From: Saussurea involucrata
Lineage: Eukaryota > Streptophyta > Magnoliopsida > Asterales > Asteraceae
NCBI GenBank assembly: GCA_033807775.1
Contig: CM066314.1
Span: 151,765,429-151,829,428, forward strand
Reading direction: 5' to 3'
DNA: 64,000 bases
A program made the position numbers and the translations under genes. How positions within the stretch are numbered: position 1 is the first letter of the stretch; each line of letters opens with the position of its first letter. Positions 45,501 through 56,932 of the stretch are shown one piece after another. The notes beneath the pieces are model-generated. The model searched no databases. It was given only the letters and a program-made list of their open reading frames with translations, and was not told the origin of the DNA.

Positions 45501-46584
45501 GCTGGGGTTGCTCCTTGGTTTTCTTAGTTCTTTTGGAACTAAGTTGGGTATTAGAGTGTTTCCTTTTAAGAGAAGGAATGGAGGTTGCAGCCTGGGTATC
45601 AGCGGTGGGTTTGTCCGCTGAAGGAGCTGCAGAAATAGAAGAAGTGGGGCTGAGAAGAGTTAAAAGTGTAGATAGACGTACCTCGTTTTCCACAGGTTTG
45701 AAGTCGAGAACCTTAGGGCCAACCTGAGAGAGTTTCAGGTCACCCTCTTTTGGGTAGCTGTCCTTCAGGCCTGTTTGGAAGACGGCGCTGATGAATCGAG
45801 GATAAGGAACCCATGGAGATCTGTCAGCGGCGGAGTCTACTCTGAGTACCAAATCATCGTAGATTATCGATGCCCAGTCTATATGTAGACCTTTCAGCAA
45901 AGCATACCCCATTGCTTGCTGAGATTGAGCGGCTTGATCAGAGGAGCCGGTCTTTGCAGTCATGCAGCTGATTAAGTGAGCGAAGATGAAATTCATCTCG
46001 CTGGGCATTTTAGATTTCTTGATGAGGGTCAGCTTCTTCTCAGGCTTCTTGTCCCTCCCAGTTTCCCAAACATAGCCCATTGCATCGAAGAATGCAGTGA
46101 TGGCTTCCCTATCTGAGTGTTTCTTGTGGTCAGGGAGGGGAACAAAAGGTTTTTCTTTGGTTGCGATGGGAAGGCTCAGGGCTTTGCGGATAATGGTTGG
46201 GGTGATCTTCATTGTGCCATAATCAGTATCACAGAGGATACAGTCGATTGTTTTTTAGGAGTCTTTGGTTGATGGTAGCTGAGAGTGTCTGGCAGAATAC
46301 CAGAATTGGGATAGCAGTAGCTGATGTGCAGGAGGTGTTATGGTCAGGGCTGTAGATAGACAACAATTTTTCAGGAATTTCACAGCATCATCCAGATGTG
46401 TGACCTGCTTTCGAGGAGGAAACTCGAGAAGCGCATAGAGGTTATTTGACTTTGTCCAATCCAGTTCTTCAAGAGAGAACTTAACCTGAGGAGCCTTGAT
46501 GATTTCCAATTCCTCAGTAGTATTATCAGCAGCAGTGTTCTCAGCGATGGTGTTCTTGGCAGAGGAAATGTCAGAAGATGCCAT
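42574..46584 (-). pseudogene. Sirevirus env-like third gene
   Basis: Starts at Met 46584 and runs to the stop at 42574. It has an N-terminal globular part (about the first 250 codons), a Ser/Thr/Pro/Glu-rich middle, a coiled-coil zone with 7-residue repeats of the SSLKTDV type (encoded by 21-bp tandem repeats, 44590-44665), a strongly acidic Asp/Glu run, and a Lys/Arg/Glu-rich helical C-terminal part. No obvious signal peptide, membrane segment or cleavage site is seen, so 'env-like' rests on position only. Lesions: an in-frame TAA at 46255-46257 and a one-base slip in a G-run near 44347-44352, after which the published-length frame turns to Met/Lys runs. A GT-AG interval 43870-43726 (145 bp) would keep frame if spliced; another at 45065-44985 (81 bp) is possible. 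Confidence 0.75.
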
Positions 46585-46586
46585 TT

Positions 46587-46979
46587 CTGTATATCAGTTC
46601 AACCAAAGATTAACAAATAAGAATAATCTTAATGTGGAAAGATTTTCCAATAAGATGGTTCGAAATTTGTCCATTTCATTCAGACAAAAATGTCTTAATG
46701 AAGATTAGGGTTTTTCTTGTTTTTGAAAAACGAAATGCAAACCCAATGAAAATCTTGTTTTCCAGTTTCTTTTGAGAATAAGGATTCTGGAAAAACGAAT
46801 GTGTGAAGAACAAGTTTAAGATTCTGCGTTTAAACTTGAAGAACAACCATGAAAGGTTGTGTTCATAAAATCATGAGAGACGTGATTTCATTTGAAAAAG
46901 TTCTTTTGTTTGATCTTTTAAAAACAAAGAGAAGATCATTAACAAGTTTAAGAAACAGGTAAATAACAGAATTATTAAC
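46587..46979 (-). other. Putative 5'-leader intron of the env-like gene
   Basis: On the minus strand CGAACCAG is followed by GTTAATAATT at 46979, and the interval ends TGATATACAG just two bases before the ATG at 46584. The 393-bp AT-rich interval fits a plant leader intron. Predicted from splice-site shape only. Confidence 0.45.
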
Positions 46980-47103
46980 CTGGTTCGTTGAAGAAGATGA
47001 AGTTCTTGAGTTCTTGAAACACTTGAGAGCACAAATGCAACAGTAATTTTTCTTTGCTTGGGAGAGGTTTTTCGCGTAAAAGAGAAATATAAACCCAGAA
47101 TGT

Positions 47104-47189
47104 GTTTATATATCGAGGTTAGAGAGAGAGAAAAACTCGAGCGGGAAAGTTTTTCATCATGACACGGACACGTGTTTGCATTTGATTGG
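47104..47189 (-). promoter_or_regulatory. Promoter-like block upstream of the env-like gene
   Basis: On the minus strand, in the usual order: CCAAT (47189-47185), a G-box CACGTG within ACACGTGT (47174-47169), and TATATAAA (47111-47104). Start of transcription would be near 47075, followed by a leader of about 95 nt and the putative intron. This lies between pol and the third gene, not in the LTR. Confidence 0.5.
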
Positions 47190-47570
47190 ATGGTAAACGA
47201 AACGTGCAAACGTGTGTCAGAAAAAGAACGTGTCGGGGCTTATCCGTTGCAATGACGTCACAACTGTCCTTTCATATTCAGGATGTCTCTAAGGTTTTGA
47301 AAACTCAGGGACACTTTAAAAAAAATGAAGCACTGAAATAGAAATATCAGTTGGTTTTTAGAAATTTTAAAGTATCGCTGATAAGGAAGAGATATTCAGC
47401 GATGCAATTTATTTTGAAATCTTGCATTTACATGCGATTGTCAGAGAGAAAAACATACCTTGATATCAGCGAATCAAGTTTATTCAGAGAGAAGATGATA
47501 GAATGGGTTATACAAGTCGATTTTATCCTATCGCTGATCAAATGTGAATCACTGAAAATTTTACTCTTCA

Positions 47571-47723
47571 AAGTTTAGCATTCCAAACTCGCTGATGAGA
47601 AAGTTGAATCTTGTCTCATCAAGAGGTTTGGTGAACAGATCAGCTAACTGATAATCAGTTGGGATAAAGTGAAGTTCTATATCACCATTCATCACATGAT
47701 ATCTGATAAAATGATACCTGATT
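47571..47723 (-). pseudogene. Sirevirus RNase H, C-terminal end (split by solo LTR)
   Basis: The minus-strand frame carries RYHFIRYHVMNGDIELHFIP and YQLADLFTKPLDETRFNFL, the conserved tail of copia RNase H. It continues the HIEI end seen at 49825 if the solo LTR and one copy of the 5-bp duplication are disregarded. Confidence 0.88.
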
Positions 47724-49819
47724 TGTAACGTCCCAAAAATTACAAGGAATTTAAAATTTTAAAAACATGCATTTCATTATAAAACAATCACAATTTAATA
47801 ATTCGTAACTCAAATGAAGTTAACGTCGTTAACTCGAACAGTCAATAAAGTTTATGCAGCGGAAATTTCATAAAATAAAATCCAAAGGTTTGAAAGTGAA
47901 ACTTAAACAATTCTTGACACTCCGCGCCTAGTGTGTGTACCGTCAAGCCCGACTGCCGCTCGCACCTGAAATCACAACATATTGGGAAAAGGGTAAGCTA
48001 AACGCTTAGTGAATCCTATCACACACGCAGGTAGCAACCCCACGTATATCGCCCCTACTCGCCAGTAGGCAACATCACCATCACCACGGATATAAATCCA
48101 CATAACAATTAGCGTATAAATACGAACCTCGGTCCCACCGAGCACACCAAAAATATATCGATACAAGCTCAGTCCCACCGAGCCCTCGGTCCCACCGAGT
48201 AAAGACATTCGGTCCCACCGAGTAAAGATAATACAATTGTACTAGCTCAGTCCCACCGAGCCCTCGGTCCCACCGAGCCCCCCAGTCCCACTGAGGTGTA
48301 CACAAGCATACATAATTCACATACACATTCAACAGATCACAACTAGATATCACATCCCAACTAATTCACGTAACCACGTAATAACACGTAATAACACGTA
48401 GCACAAAATAACGATATGCATGAAATTCCTAACTACGCGGTGAGAGAACTCACCTCAAAGCAAAGCGACGCGCTCCCGAGCCGCAACACCAGCACGTCAA
48501 CCTTCCTCACATTTTCCCACCTAATTACGCACTAAAAACGTCAACGGAAGGTCCCAACTCACGACACTTTTACTAGTTTAACGAAACTAAAAATTCCAGC
48601 TTTTATACTAAAAACGCAGGTCTGTTCGGGACCCATTTTACCCCTGCTAAACTGATCAAACCAAAAATCTAATTCCACATTCAGGAATTTCAATGTCTTA
48701 CGGTTCCAGGGACGTATCGCACGCGTCCTAACGATATTCCTAGCACTCTATGTGAATTTTACAAAAACACCTCTCAGAGCAGCTAAAACAGGACCTGTCC
48801 GTATAAAATGGCAATTTGACACTAGCTATGGCCCGAACTGGTTTTTCCACAAAACATATAAACGTTACTAGACTCAGAATGGGAACTTTTGGCACCAGCT
48901 CCATCCCAATCCGACATTCCTAGCAAAAGTTATAACTTTTACAAAACAGGGCAGAAACTGTACAATTTACATAAAATGATAACCTTTTGAACTTGAACCC
49001 AATTAGACGTCTTAATCCAAACAGACCCGCAAAGCAACACGACTTACTGTTTTAGGGTTGACATGGGCTGAACCACACCATGCACCACCCACTGCCGCCT
49101 CCGGCGGTGGTGGTGGTTGGCGGCGACGACGGTGGTTGCGGTCGATAACCTCCGGCGAAACCTCCCAACATCACCCGCAACCCCACACCCGCACACACCC
49201 ACACACCCGCAAGAGCACGCACTCTCTGCCGCCATCGCGGCGGCGTGCAACGGCGGCCCCACCGCCGGCAGCCGTGGCTACGGCGGTGGTGGTGGCGGTT
49301 TACATTCTCCGACGAGGAAAAACATCAAATAAAACGAACGGGACACTTACCTTAACGGAATCCCTCTTCCTCCTCCTTTCCGACCACTCCCGACGCTGGT
49401 TCCCTCACGCCGGCGATCGCCTCCTTCCTCCTCTCGACCCTTGCTCTCTTTCTCTCTCGGTTTTTCTCTTCCTCCCTCTCTCTTCCGATTCCTCTCTCTC
49501 TCTCTTTTCCTTTCTCGGCCGAAAACAACAAGAAGGGGGAGGGGAGATGGCTGAAGGTTCTTGGGGGTTACTAACATGAAACCGAAGGGGAAGGGGAAGG
49601 GGAAGGGGAAGGGGTGTCTCTTGGCTGATCCCATGCACAAGTTTGGCCCCCTTGCCACTTTTGGCCCCTCAACTAAACTCTTCTCGCAAACCAACAAAAT
49701 AGTTGACATATTTAACAATTAGGTCCAAATCGTCTAATCTCGTTAACGGAAACCACGTTAAATAATAGCTTAAAAAAGATTAATAATACGAAAATACATA
49801 CCGGGATACGGGCTTTACA
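47724..49819 (-). repeat. Solo LTR in the Sirevirus RNase H
   Basis: 2096 bp, TGTAACGTCCC...GGGCTTTACA, flanked by TGATT on both sides (47719-47723, 49820-49824). Same family as the LTRs at 20066 and 26243 but clearly diverged, including a shared GC-rich zone (49070-49290) and palindrome array. A solo LTR forms when the two LTRs of a full element recombine. Strand is by family likeness. Confidence 0.93.
48128..48296. repeat. CTCGGTCCCACCGAG palindrome array, solo LTR
   Basis: About seven units, several with CTCAGTCCCACCGAG or CCCAGTCCCACTGAG changes, interspersed with short unique spacers. Confidence 0.88.
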
Positions 49820-49824
49820 TGATT

Positions 49825-51335
49825 TCGATGTGTTTTGTCTTTGAGTGTAGCACTGGATTGTTGGCTATAGCGATGGCACTTGTGCTGTCGCAATAGATTG
49901 GAATATTTGAGGCTGAAGATCATAGTCTAGTAGTTGATTTCTCATCCACAAGACCTGAGAACAACAGCTTCTAGCGGCTACATACTTAGCTTCAGCTGTG
50001 GAGGTGGACACTGAGTTTTGCTTTTTTACTTGTCCAACTTACCAGCTTTCCACCCAGGAGCTGACAGCCTCTTGTGGTGCTTTCCCTATCCAATTTGCAA
50101 CGTGCAAAATCACTATCTGAATAGGCGATTAGATCGAACCCTGAGTCTTTGGGATACCAAAGACCTAGATTCGCAGTACCCTTAAGGTATCGAAAAATTC
50201 GCTTTACAGCGGTCATATGAGATATCTTGGGTTCAGCTTGATATCGTGCACACAAACAGGTTGCGTACATAATATCGGGTTGGATAGCTGTAAGATACAA
50301 GAGAGAGCCGATCATCCCACGGTACAACATGACATTAACAGGAATACCCTTAGTATCCTTATCTAGTGTCAGCGGTGGTGCCATAGGGGTTTTCATAGCT
50401 GAACTTTGAGTTAAGTCGAATTTCTTCAGCATATCTTTAACATATTTTCCTTGATTAATGAAAGTTCCTTTTTCATTTTGCTTTATCTGAAGACCAAGGA
50501 AATATGTTAGTTCACCCATCATGCTCATTTTATATTCATCTTTCATTCTATCAGCGAAACGAGTACAAAGATCAGGGTTAGTAGAGCCAAATATAATGTC
50601 ATCAACATATATCTAAACAAGAATGATATGACCTTTTACTTTCCTAAAAAATAGAGTTTTGTCGATTTTACCTCGCTCAATTTGTTCAATATGGAGATAA
50701 GTAGATAGAGTGTCATACCATGCACGTAGAGCTTGCTTCAAGCCATAAAATGCCTTATCCAGTTTATAAACATAACCTGGATGCTTAGGATCTGAGAATC
50801 CTGGAGGTTGTTCCACATAGACTTCTTCATTCAGCTTTCCATTTAGAAACGCTGACTTAACATCCATCCGATATACTTTGAAGTCTTTGTGTACAGCGTA
50901 TGCTAAGAATAGACGAATAGATTCTAGTCTTGCTACTGGAGCAAATGTTTCGTCATAATCTATGCCTTCCTCTTGTCTGTATCCCTGAGCAACAATACGA
51001 GCCTTGTTGCGGGTTACAATTCCATGTTCGTCCAACTTGTTTCGATAGACCCATCTAGTGCCTATCACTGTTTTGTCAGTTGGTCTTCGAACAAGTTTCC
51101 AAACTTTGTTTCTTTCGAATTCAGTCAGCTCTTCTTGCATGGCGCTGACCCAGTTTGGATCTTTGAGGGCATCATCTACTTTCTTTGGTTCAGTCAGAGA
51201 AATAAAGTTAACAAATAAACAAATATTACTTGCACTTCGTCTAGTCTGAACACCAGCGTTTGGATCACCAAGAATTTGATCGATTGGATGATTTACAGTC
51301 CATCGTTGAGCCGGAGCGTGAGACGTTGACTCAAC
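49825..51335 (-). pseudogene. Sirevirus reverse transcriptase and RNase H
   Basis: Codes for copying RNA to DNA in the particle. RT: KVWKLVRRPTDKTVIGTRWV, NKARIVAQGYRQEEGIDYDE, FAPVARLESIRL, VKSAFLNGKLNEEVYVEQPP, YGLKQALRAWYD, then the YVDD catalytic motif (50590 region), DRMKDEYKMSMMGELTYFLG. A TAG at 50613-50615 sits two codons before YVDD; CAG would be expected, so a C-to-T change explains it. RNase H begins with a DSDFA segment near 50110, and an extra A in an A-run near 50030 shifts the frame. The end is split by the solo LTR. Confidence 0.9.
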
Positions 51336-51713
51336 CTAAACTGGAGTAGTTGAAGATGATGCTTCAGCAACTTCTGGAGTATCAGCTAAGAGAGGAATGG
51401 GTGCAGTTGTCATTATATTCACTGATTGCTGAGAAGTAGATGGAATGTCTGAGACATTGGGTTCAGAAGCATGTATAGTGTTTAAAGGAACAGCTGAGAC
51501 CCATGATGTTTCAGCTTCACTATTCTGCATATTTGGAATGATAGTAGGACTATCATTTTCAACTGTATGAGTATGAGTGGGAATATCTTCTGAATCACCA
51601 AGATGAGAAAACATCCATTGATTCAGTTCTTCAGTATCAGCGGACGGTTTAGAGTTCGCTGAACGGGATTCGTCAAACGTGACGTGAATTGTTTCTTCTA
51701 CAGTTTGTCTTCT
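51336..51713 (-). pseudogene. Sirevirus integrase-RT linker
   Basis: Ser/Thr/Pro-rich, low-conservation segment between the integrase core and RT. It is bounded by a TGA at 51714-51716 (CGA expected from frame context) and a TAG at 51336-51338 (CAG expected). Otherwise open. Confidence 0.65.
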
Positions 51714-52456
51714 TCAATTGAAGACTCTGAAGGCTTTGGAGACTGAGGAGTATCCAAGAAAGATTCCATCATCAGCCTTAGGATCAAACTTTCCAAGGGC
51801 ATCTCGGTTGTTCAGTATGAAAAACTGACATCCAAAGATGTGAAGAAAGCTGATTGAAGGATTTCTCCCATGAAAAAGTTCATAGGCTGTTTTATTGAAT
51901 CTTTTGACTATCAGCGACCTGTTTTGCGTACAACAAGCAGTGTTGACAGCTTCTGCCCAAAACTGAGTAGGCAGGTGAGAATCGATGAGCATTGAACGTG
52001 CAGCTTCAATAATTGTTCTATTTCTTCTTTCAGCGACTCCATTTTGTTGCGGTGTTCTCACTGAATAAAAGTTGTGAGAAATACCCTTACTCTCAAAGAA
52101 GGAATCAGGAGAACTGTTTTTGAATTCAGTCCCATGATCACTCCTTATTGAGCGAACGGTCAGGTTGTTCAGGGTTTCCATCTTCCGAACAAAAGTGATG
52201 AGTTCTTCAGGGGTGTCACTCTTGGAACAGAGAAACATAACCCATGTATAACGAGAGAATTCATCAACTATGACCAATGTATATTTCTTTCCAGCGATGG
52301 ATTGTTTGTTAACAGGGCCAAACAAATCCATATGGAGAAGTTGCAGAGGAGATGACACTGAGGAGACTTGCTTTGACTTAAAGCTTGCTTTGGTCTGCTT
52401 CCCTTTCTCACACGCTGAACATAAAGACTCTTTGGCGTATGAGTGTTGAGGTAGAC
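51714..52456 (-). pseudogene. Sirevirus integrase core (from the CC half of the HHCC finger)
   Basis: Starts right at the gypsy insertion with LCSACEKGKQ, the CxxC of the zinc finger, then the catalytic core: LLHMDLFGPVNKQSIAGKKY (first Asp), SIRSDHGTEFKN (second Asp) and NGVAERRNRTIIEA (Glu). The segment FWAEAVNTACCTQNRSLI and GKFDPKADDGIFLGYS follow as usual. The HH half lies at 60540-60580 across the insertion. Confidence 0.9.
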
Positions 52457-53886
52457 TGTAACAACCCAGACCATTTTTGAAAGGGTTTATGTTTTATGTT
52501 AAGATTTGATGATAAGTGGAAGTTGAGGGGCTGGTTGGTAAATATGAGATGGGGTATATAAGGGCACAAAACCCTAGGCAACATTCTAATTTTTCTGATT
52601 GTGTATGTGTTTGACGGCTGAATTCTTGAAGAAGAAGAGAAAAGGGGTCTTGGTGGGGGTTTTGTGCAATTGGAGAAGAGATTCATCAAGCCTCGAAATC
52701 AGAAGAAGGATTAGGAGTGGATTTCGTTTCTGGCAAGTAATCTAACAGGTAATCCTTAATCCATAACTCCATTTAAGTTTGTTTGATGATTGTTGGGTTT
52801 TGAGGGTTTCTCTTTTTTTAAGTCTTTTGAGACCATATAGGAAGATTTCGACCAGCGCTGTATCCGAAAAACAACACAGGATGAAGGTTACCGGGTGAGT
52901 GTCCGGTAAACTTTTCGGTAGTGTCCGGACGTATTAGTTCCCGGATAGTTGCCCAGAAAAGTGGGTTGTCAAGAAAAGTGGGTTGTCCGGAAAAGTTGGT
53001 TGTCCGGAAAAGTTGGTTGTCTGGAAAAGTGGGTTGTCCGGAAAAGTTGGTTGTCCGGAAAAGTTGGTTGTCCGGAAAAGTTGGTTGTGTCCGGAAAAGT
53101 GTGTATCCGGTGAGAAGTACCCGGACAGTTGTCTAGTCAGCTTATACATTTTTATCCCTTGTTCAGGTAGACAGTTTGGAAGTAAGGGCAGAGTAGGGAA
53201 AAACAAGTAACGTACCAGGTGAGTTTTCTAACTAAAATGTGTGGCTTTTAAATGCGTTTTCTAAAGCAAGACATGATAAGTAATGCCATGTTTATTTTAT
53301 AAATGTTTTATCTGCATGAAAGTTGTTTAAAGTTTTATATGTGGGATGTATGCATACATTGGTTTTGATGTAAATTGGCTAAGTCGGGGGGTGTGTTCCG
53401 CCAGCTCGTGCCGGGGGGTGTGTCCCGTTTATGCCAAGGGAGGTGTGACCCTGTAAGGCAGCATGAGACTGACTCGTTGTCACCTTAGGGTGACTTCAGG
53501 GTGCCAATTTACGAGGGGCGGACCTTTATCCGTGAACGATTTTATATGGACAGATTCATGAAATTTATATTCTGGAAATGGTAAATTGTTTTAAATGCTT
53601 TGATAACTGTTAAGAGGGACTCCCTAGACCTCATGGTCTAACCCTCGCATTTTCAAATTAAAACCTTTTCAGGGAAGCAGGTAATAAAAGGCTCGGGCAA
53701 GTGAGCAGGGCGTTAGCAAGGAGGCCTGGTAGTATAGTGACACTATAATTCGGTTTAGTTTATTTCTCAGTTGTGTAGGTTGTTCCGCCAACCAAATTTT
53801 GGATGTTATGTAAAAAATTTTGAAACGCGATTTTGGGATGTTCTAATTATATGAATTGCATGTTTAAAAATTGTTGGGTTGTTATA
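52457..53886 (+). repeat. 5' LTR of the gypsy element
   Basis: 1430 bp, TGTAACAACCC to TTGTTATA. Relative to the 3' LTR it lacks about 127 bp (after 52840) and has a longer TCCGGAAAAG minisatellite. Confidence 0.93.
52962..53110 (+). repeat. TTGTCCGGAAAAGTTGG minisatellite in the 5' LTR
   Basis: About eight units of 17-20 bp; the 3' LTR has three. Confidence 0.93.
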
Positions 53887-53901
53887 GTTGGTATCAGAGC
53901 C
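53887..53901 (+). promoter_or_regulatory. Primer-binding site (tRNA-Met)
   Basis: GTTGGTATCAGAGCC immediately after the 5' LTR, complementary to the 3' end of plant initiator tRNA-Met. Confidence 0.9.
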
Positions 53902-54182
53902 ATAGTTTAAGGGATTTAGGTGACCGAACGGGCCTAGACTTAAACTTTGGAGAAGTAGAAAACACAACTGAGAATCAGGAATACGTTAGGAGGACACTAA
54001 CTTAGTTTTTGGAGTTATTAGGGTACCGAGGACAGTCATGTAAGGTAAGTTTGGAGTTACACCTGGCCAGTGTAATTGTGAACTTACAGGTACATGTGCG
54101 TGCTTGAATCGCCCTACTACTCCGTTGCGATAGTACTTTTGAGTCCGTGGTATTAACCGAGTCGTTTGTTGTGATTGTCAGA

Positions 54183-55620
54183 ATGTCTGCGAGGACTCTG
54201 AGAAGTAGGTCATTTCCGCTAGTGGAGGAAGCGCATACTAAGAGTGCTTCACCGCAAATAGGAGCTGTTAGATCCGAGGAGTTGAGGGAGGAAAGACCAG
54301 TGGTTCCTCCAAGAGCGGCGACTACTTGTGGAAGGGGTAGGGGCCGTGGGAGACCGAGAAAGGCCGTCACTGAGGTGGGTGCGGAAACTTCCAAAGGGAA
54401 AAGTAAGAAAAAGAAGGCGCCGACTAGGCGTAAGGCTAAGAGTGTGGAGGAGCCGGAAGTGCAAGTAATATCCGAACACGAAAGTTCAGCACCGGAAAAG
54501 GGGGTGAAAGTTAAGAAAGGGGGTAAACCTGAAACCGCACCGGCCTTCGTGACCGAGGATAAGTTCACGGCAGAGATGACTAAACTGCAAAAGACTCTAC
54601 AAGCAGTGCTAGACAACCAGAATAAGACTGCGTCTGAGGGAGGAACCAAGAGTAGTACTGGGAAGAAGACCGAGGAGGAATGTACACCACGAACTGAAAT
54701 AGGGAACAATTCGGTGACAACTCCGATTGTTGTTTCCGAACCGAAGGTAGTGAAGGGGTGCTCGTTTAAGACCTTTGCTTCATGCAAACCTCCGACGTTC
54801 AACGGGGAGCGCAATCCTGTTCTAGCTGTGAAATGGGTTCGCGATATGGAATTAGCGTTTGATACTAGTAAGTGCGCCGAGGAGGATAAGGTACTGTTTT
54901 CCAGGTCAATGTTGAAATCTGAAGCAATCTTTTGGTGGGATGTTGAAACTGGAGGAAAGGGGTCAGAGGTAGCTAAGGGCATGTCGTGGGGGACGTTTGT
55001 TGGAAGGTTCAAAGCACAATTTTGCCCCCTAGCAGCAATTAAGAAATTGGAGGAAGAGTTTCTGGGTTTGGAGCAAGGGTCAATGTCAGTTCAGGAATAT
55101 ACGTCGAAGTTTATCGAAAAGCTCGGTTTGCTGAGTTGTACGTACCTACTGAGGAAAGACGGATAGAGAGGTACATTTATGGGCTGAAAAGCAGTATAAG
55201 GGAGTTGGTGCAGGTGAAAGGTCCGGTTACTTTTCAGACTGCGGTTGATACCGCGGAGCTTACTGAGAATGAAAAGGCTAGACAAATGACCGAAAGAGTC
55301 AGAGATAAGCGTAAGTGGGACGGGCCGAGTCGGGAAGGTAAAAGACCGAATACAGCCAGACCCGATCTGAGGGCGGGGTACAAGTCTGTGGAGAAGCCGC
55401 GTGCAAAGTGTAACAAAATGCACCGAGGAGAATGTTGGACTGAAAAAGATGGATGTTATAAGTGTGGGAAGATGGGGCATCTATCTCGAGATTGTCGCAA
55501 TCAAAGAATCTGCTATCAGTGCGGGTTGTCGGGCCATGTCAAGTGGGACTGCCCGCAGTTGAAGAAAGGATACGCTAAGGGAGAAGGTGGGAGTAGCGGA
55601 GGAAAGAGTATTGAGAAGAA
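54183..55620 (+). pseudogene. Gypsy gag
   Basis: Start chosen at the Met at 54183 (MSARTLRSR) and not the upstream Met at 54147, since this follows the usual short leader and begins the basic gag N-terminus. The gag domain contains FASCKPPTFNGERNPVLAVK and LEEEFLGLEQGSMSVQEYTS. A one-base loss near 55120 moves the frame to a second open frame from 55136. Two CCHC knuckles follow, CYKCGKMGHLSRDC and CYQCGLSGHVKWDC (residues 107-120 and 126-139 of that frame). The knuckles are intact. Confidence 0.9.
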
Positions 55621-56932
55621 TGTGGAGTCGGCTCGCGCCAGGGCAAGGGCTTTTCACATGTCAGCTGACGAGGCGGAGAACACGCCTGATGTGGTAACAG
55701 GTACCTTTCCTATAGACTCGATTCTCGCTAAAGTATTGTTTGATTCAGGGGCCAACCGTTCGTTTGTGTCGCCCAAGTTTATTCAAAAATTACAAGTGAA
55801 ACCCAAGAGGTTGAACTTTGGGTTTGAAGTAGAGATAGCAGATGATAGTCGAGTCTGGGTAAAGGAAGTCTATGAAGGTTGTAGTATAGACGTGGATGGT
55901 CACATATTCCCATTAAGGTTGTATCCTATGGGAATGGGGGAGTTTGATGTAGTCCTAGGAATGGACTGGTTAGCGGAAAAAGACGCTAATATTGTTTGTA
56001 GTAAGAAGTTGATCCGTATTTCCTTGCCCGATAAGAAAGAGGTGGTAATTTACGGAGATCAACAAAATAGGAGGTCGTGTCTGATTTCATTGATGAAAGC
56101 TAGGCGGTGTTTGGGAAAGGGGTGTCCAGGGTATTTAGCTTATGTGCTAGATGCTAAGAAGGAAAAGAAGAGTGTGGGGAATGTCCCGGTAGTGAGTGAG
56201 TACCCGGAGGTGTTTCCGGATGACTTGACAAGTTTGCCTCCAGATCTTCAAGTGGAGTTCAGAATCGAACTAGTACCTAGGGCGGCACCGACTGCGCGCG
56301 CGCCCTACCGGTTAGCACCAGCGGAGATGAAAGAAATGATGACCCAGTTGCAAGAGTTGCTCGACAAGGGTTTTATTCGCCCGAGCACATCGCCCTAGGG
56401 AGCGCCGGTACTGTTTGTTAAAAAGAAGGACGGATCCATGCGAATGTGCATAGATTACCGTGAGCTCAATAAGGTGACCGTGAAGAACAAGTATCCGCTT
56501 CCGAGGATCGATGACCTCTTCGACCAGCTACAAGGTGCGAGTTATTTCTCAAAGATAGACTTGAGGTCGGGTTATAATCAGCTGAAGGTGAAGAAAGACG
56601 ATGTGCCGAAGACAGCTTTCCGTACGAGATATGGACATTACGAGTTCTTAGTCATGCCCTTCGGGTTGACTAATGCGCCCGCAGTGTTCATGGATTTGAT
56701 GAATCGGGTGTGTAACTCATTGCTGGATAGGTGCGTGATCGTCTTCGTTGACGATATCCTAATCTATTCTCGTACCCGAGAGGACCACGAGAGGCACCTT
56801 CGGGCAGCGCTGGAATTTCTTAAGCGTGAGAAACTATATGCGAAATTCTCGAAGTGTGAATTTTGGTTAAGAGAAGTTCAGTTTTTGGGGTCATGTAGTG
56901 TCGGCGCACGGCATCAAGGTAGATCCTGCTAA
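55621..56932 (+). pseudogene. Gypsy protease and reverse transcriptase
   Basis: Aspartic protease active site VLFDSGANRSF (DSG at residues 203-205 of the frame starting 55136), then the RT with PYRLAPAEMKEM. A TAG at 56396-56398 replaces the Trp expected before GAPVLFVKKKDGSM. RT goes on with DYRELNKVTVKNKYPLPRID, FSKIDLRSGYNQLKVKKDDV, MPFGLTNAPAVFMDLMNRV and the catalytic FVDDILIYS. One extra T near 56892 shifts the frame before the VSAHGIKVDPAKIEAI segment that is found at 56898 onward. Confidence 0.92.

Noticed and set aside
44037..45727. Plus-strand Ser-rich frames opposite the env-like gene
   Set aside because: Antisense of Asp/Glu- and Ser/Thr-rich coding; no independent support.
42574..46584. 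True viral envelope gene
   Set aside because: No signal peptide, transmembrane segment or fusion motif is seen; only its place after pol resembles env.
54002..55012. 336-codon minus-strand frame
   Set aside because: Antisense shadow of the gypsy gag, which has clear gag and zinc-knuckle motifs on the plus strand.
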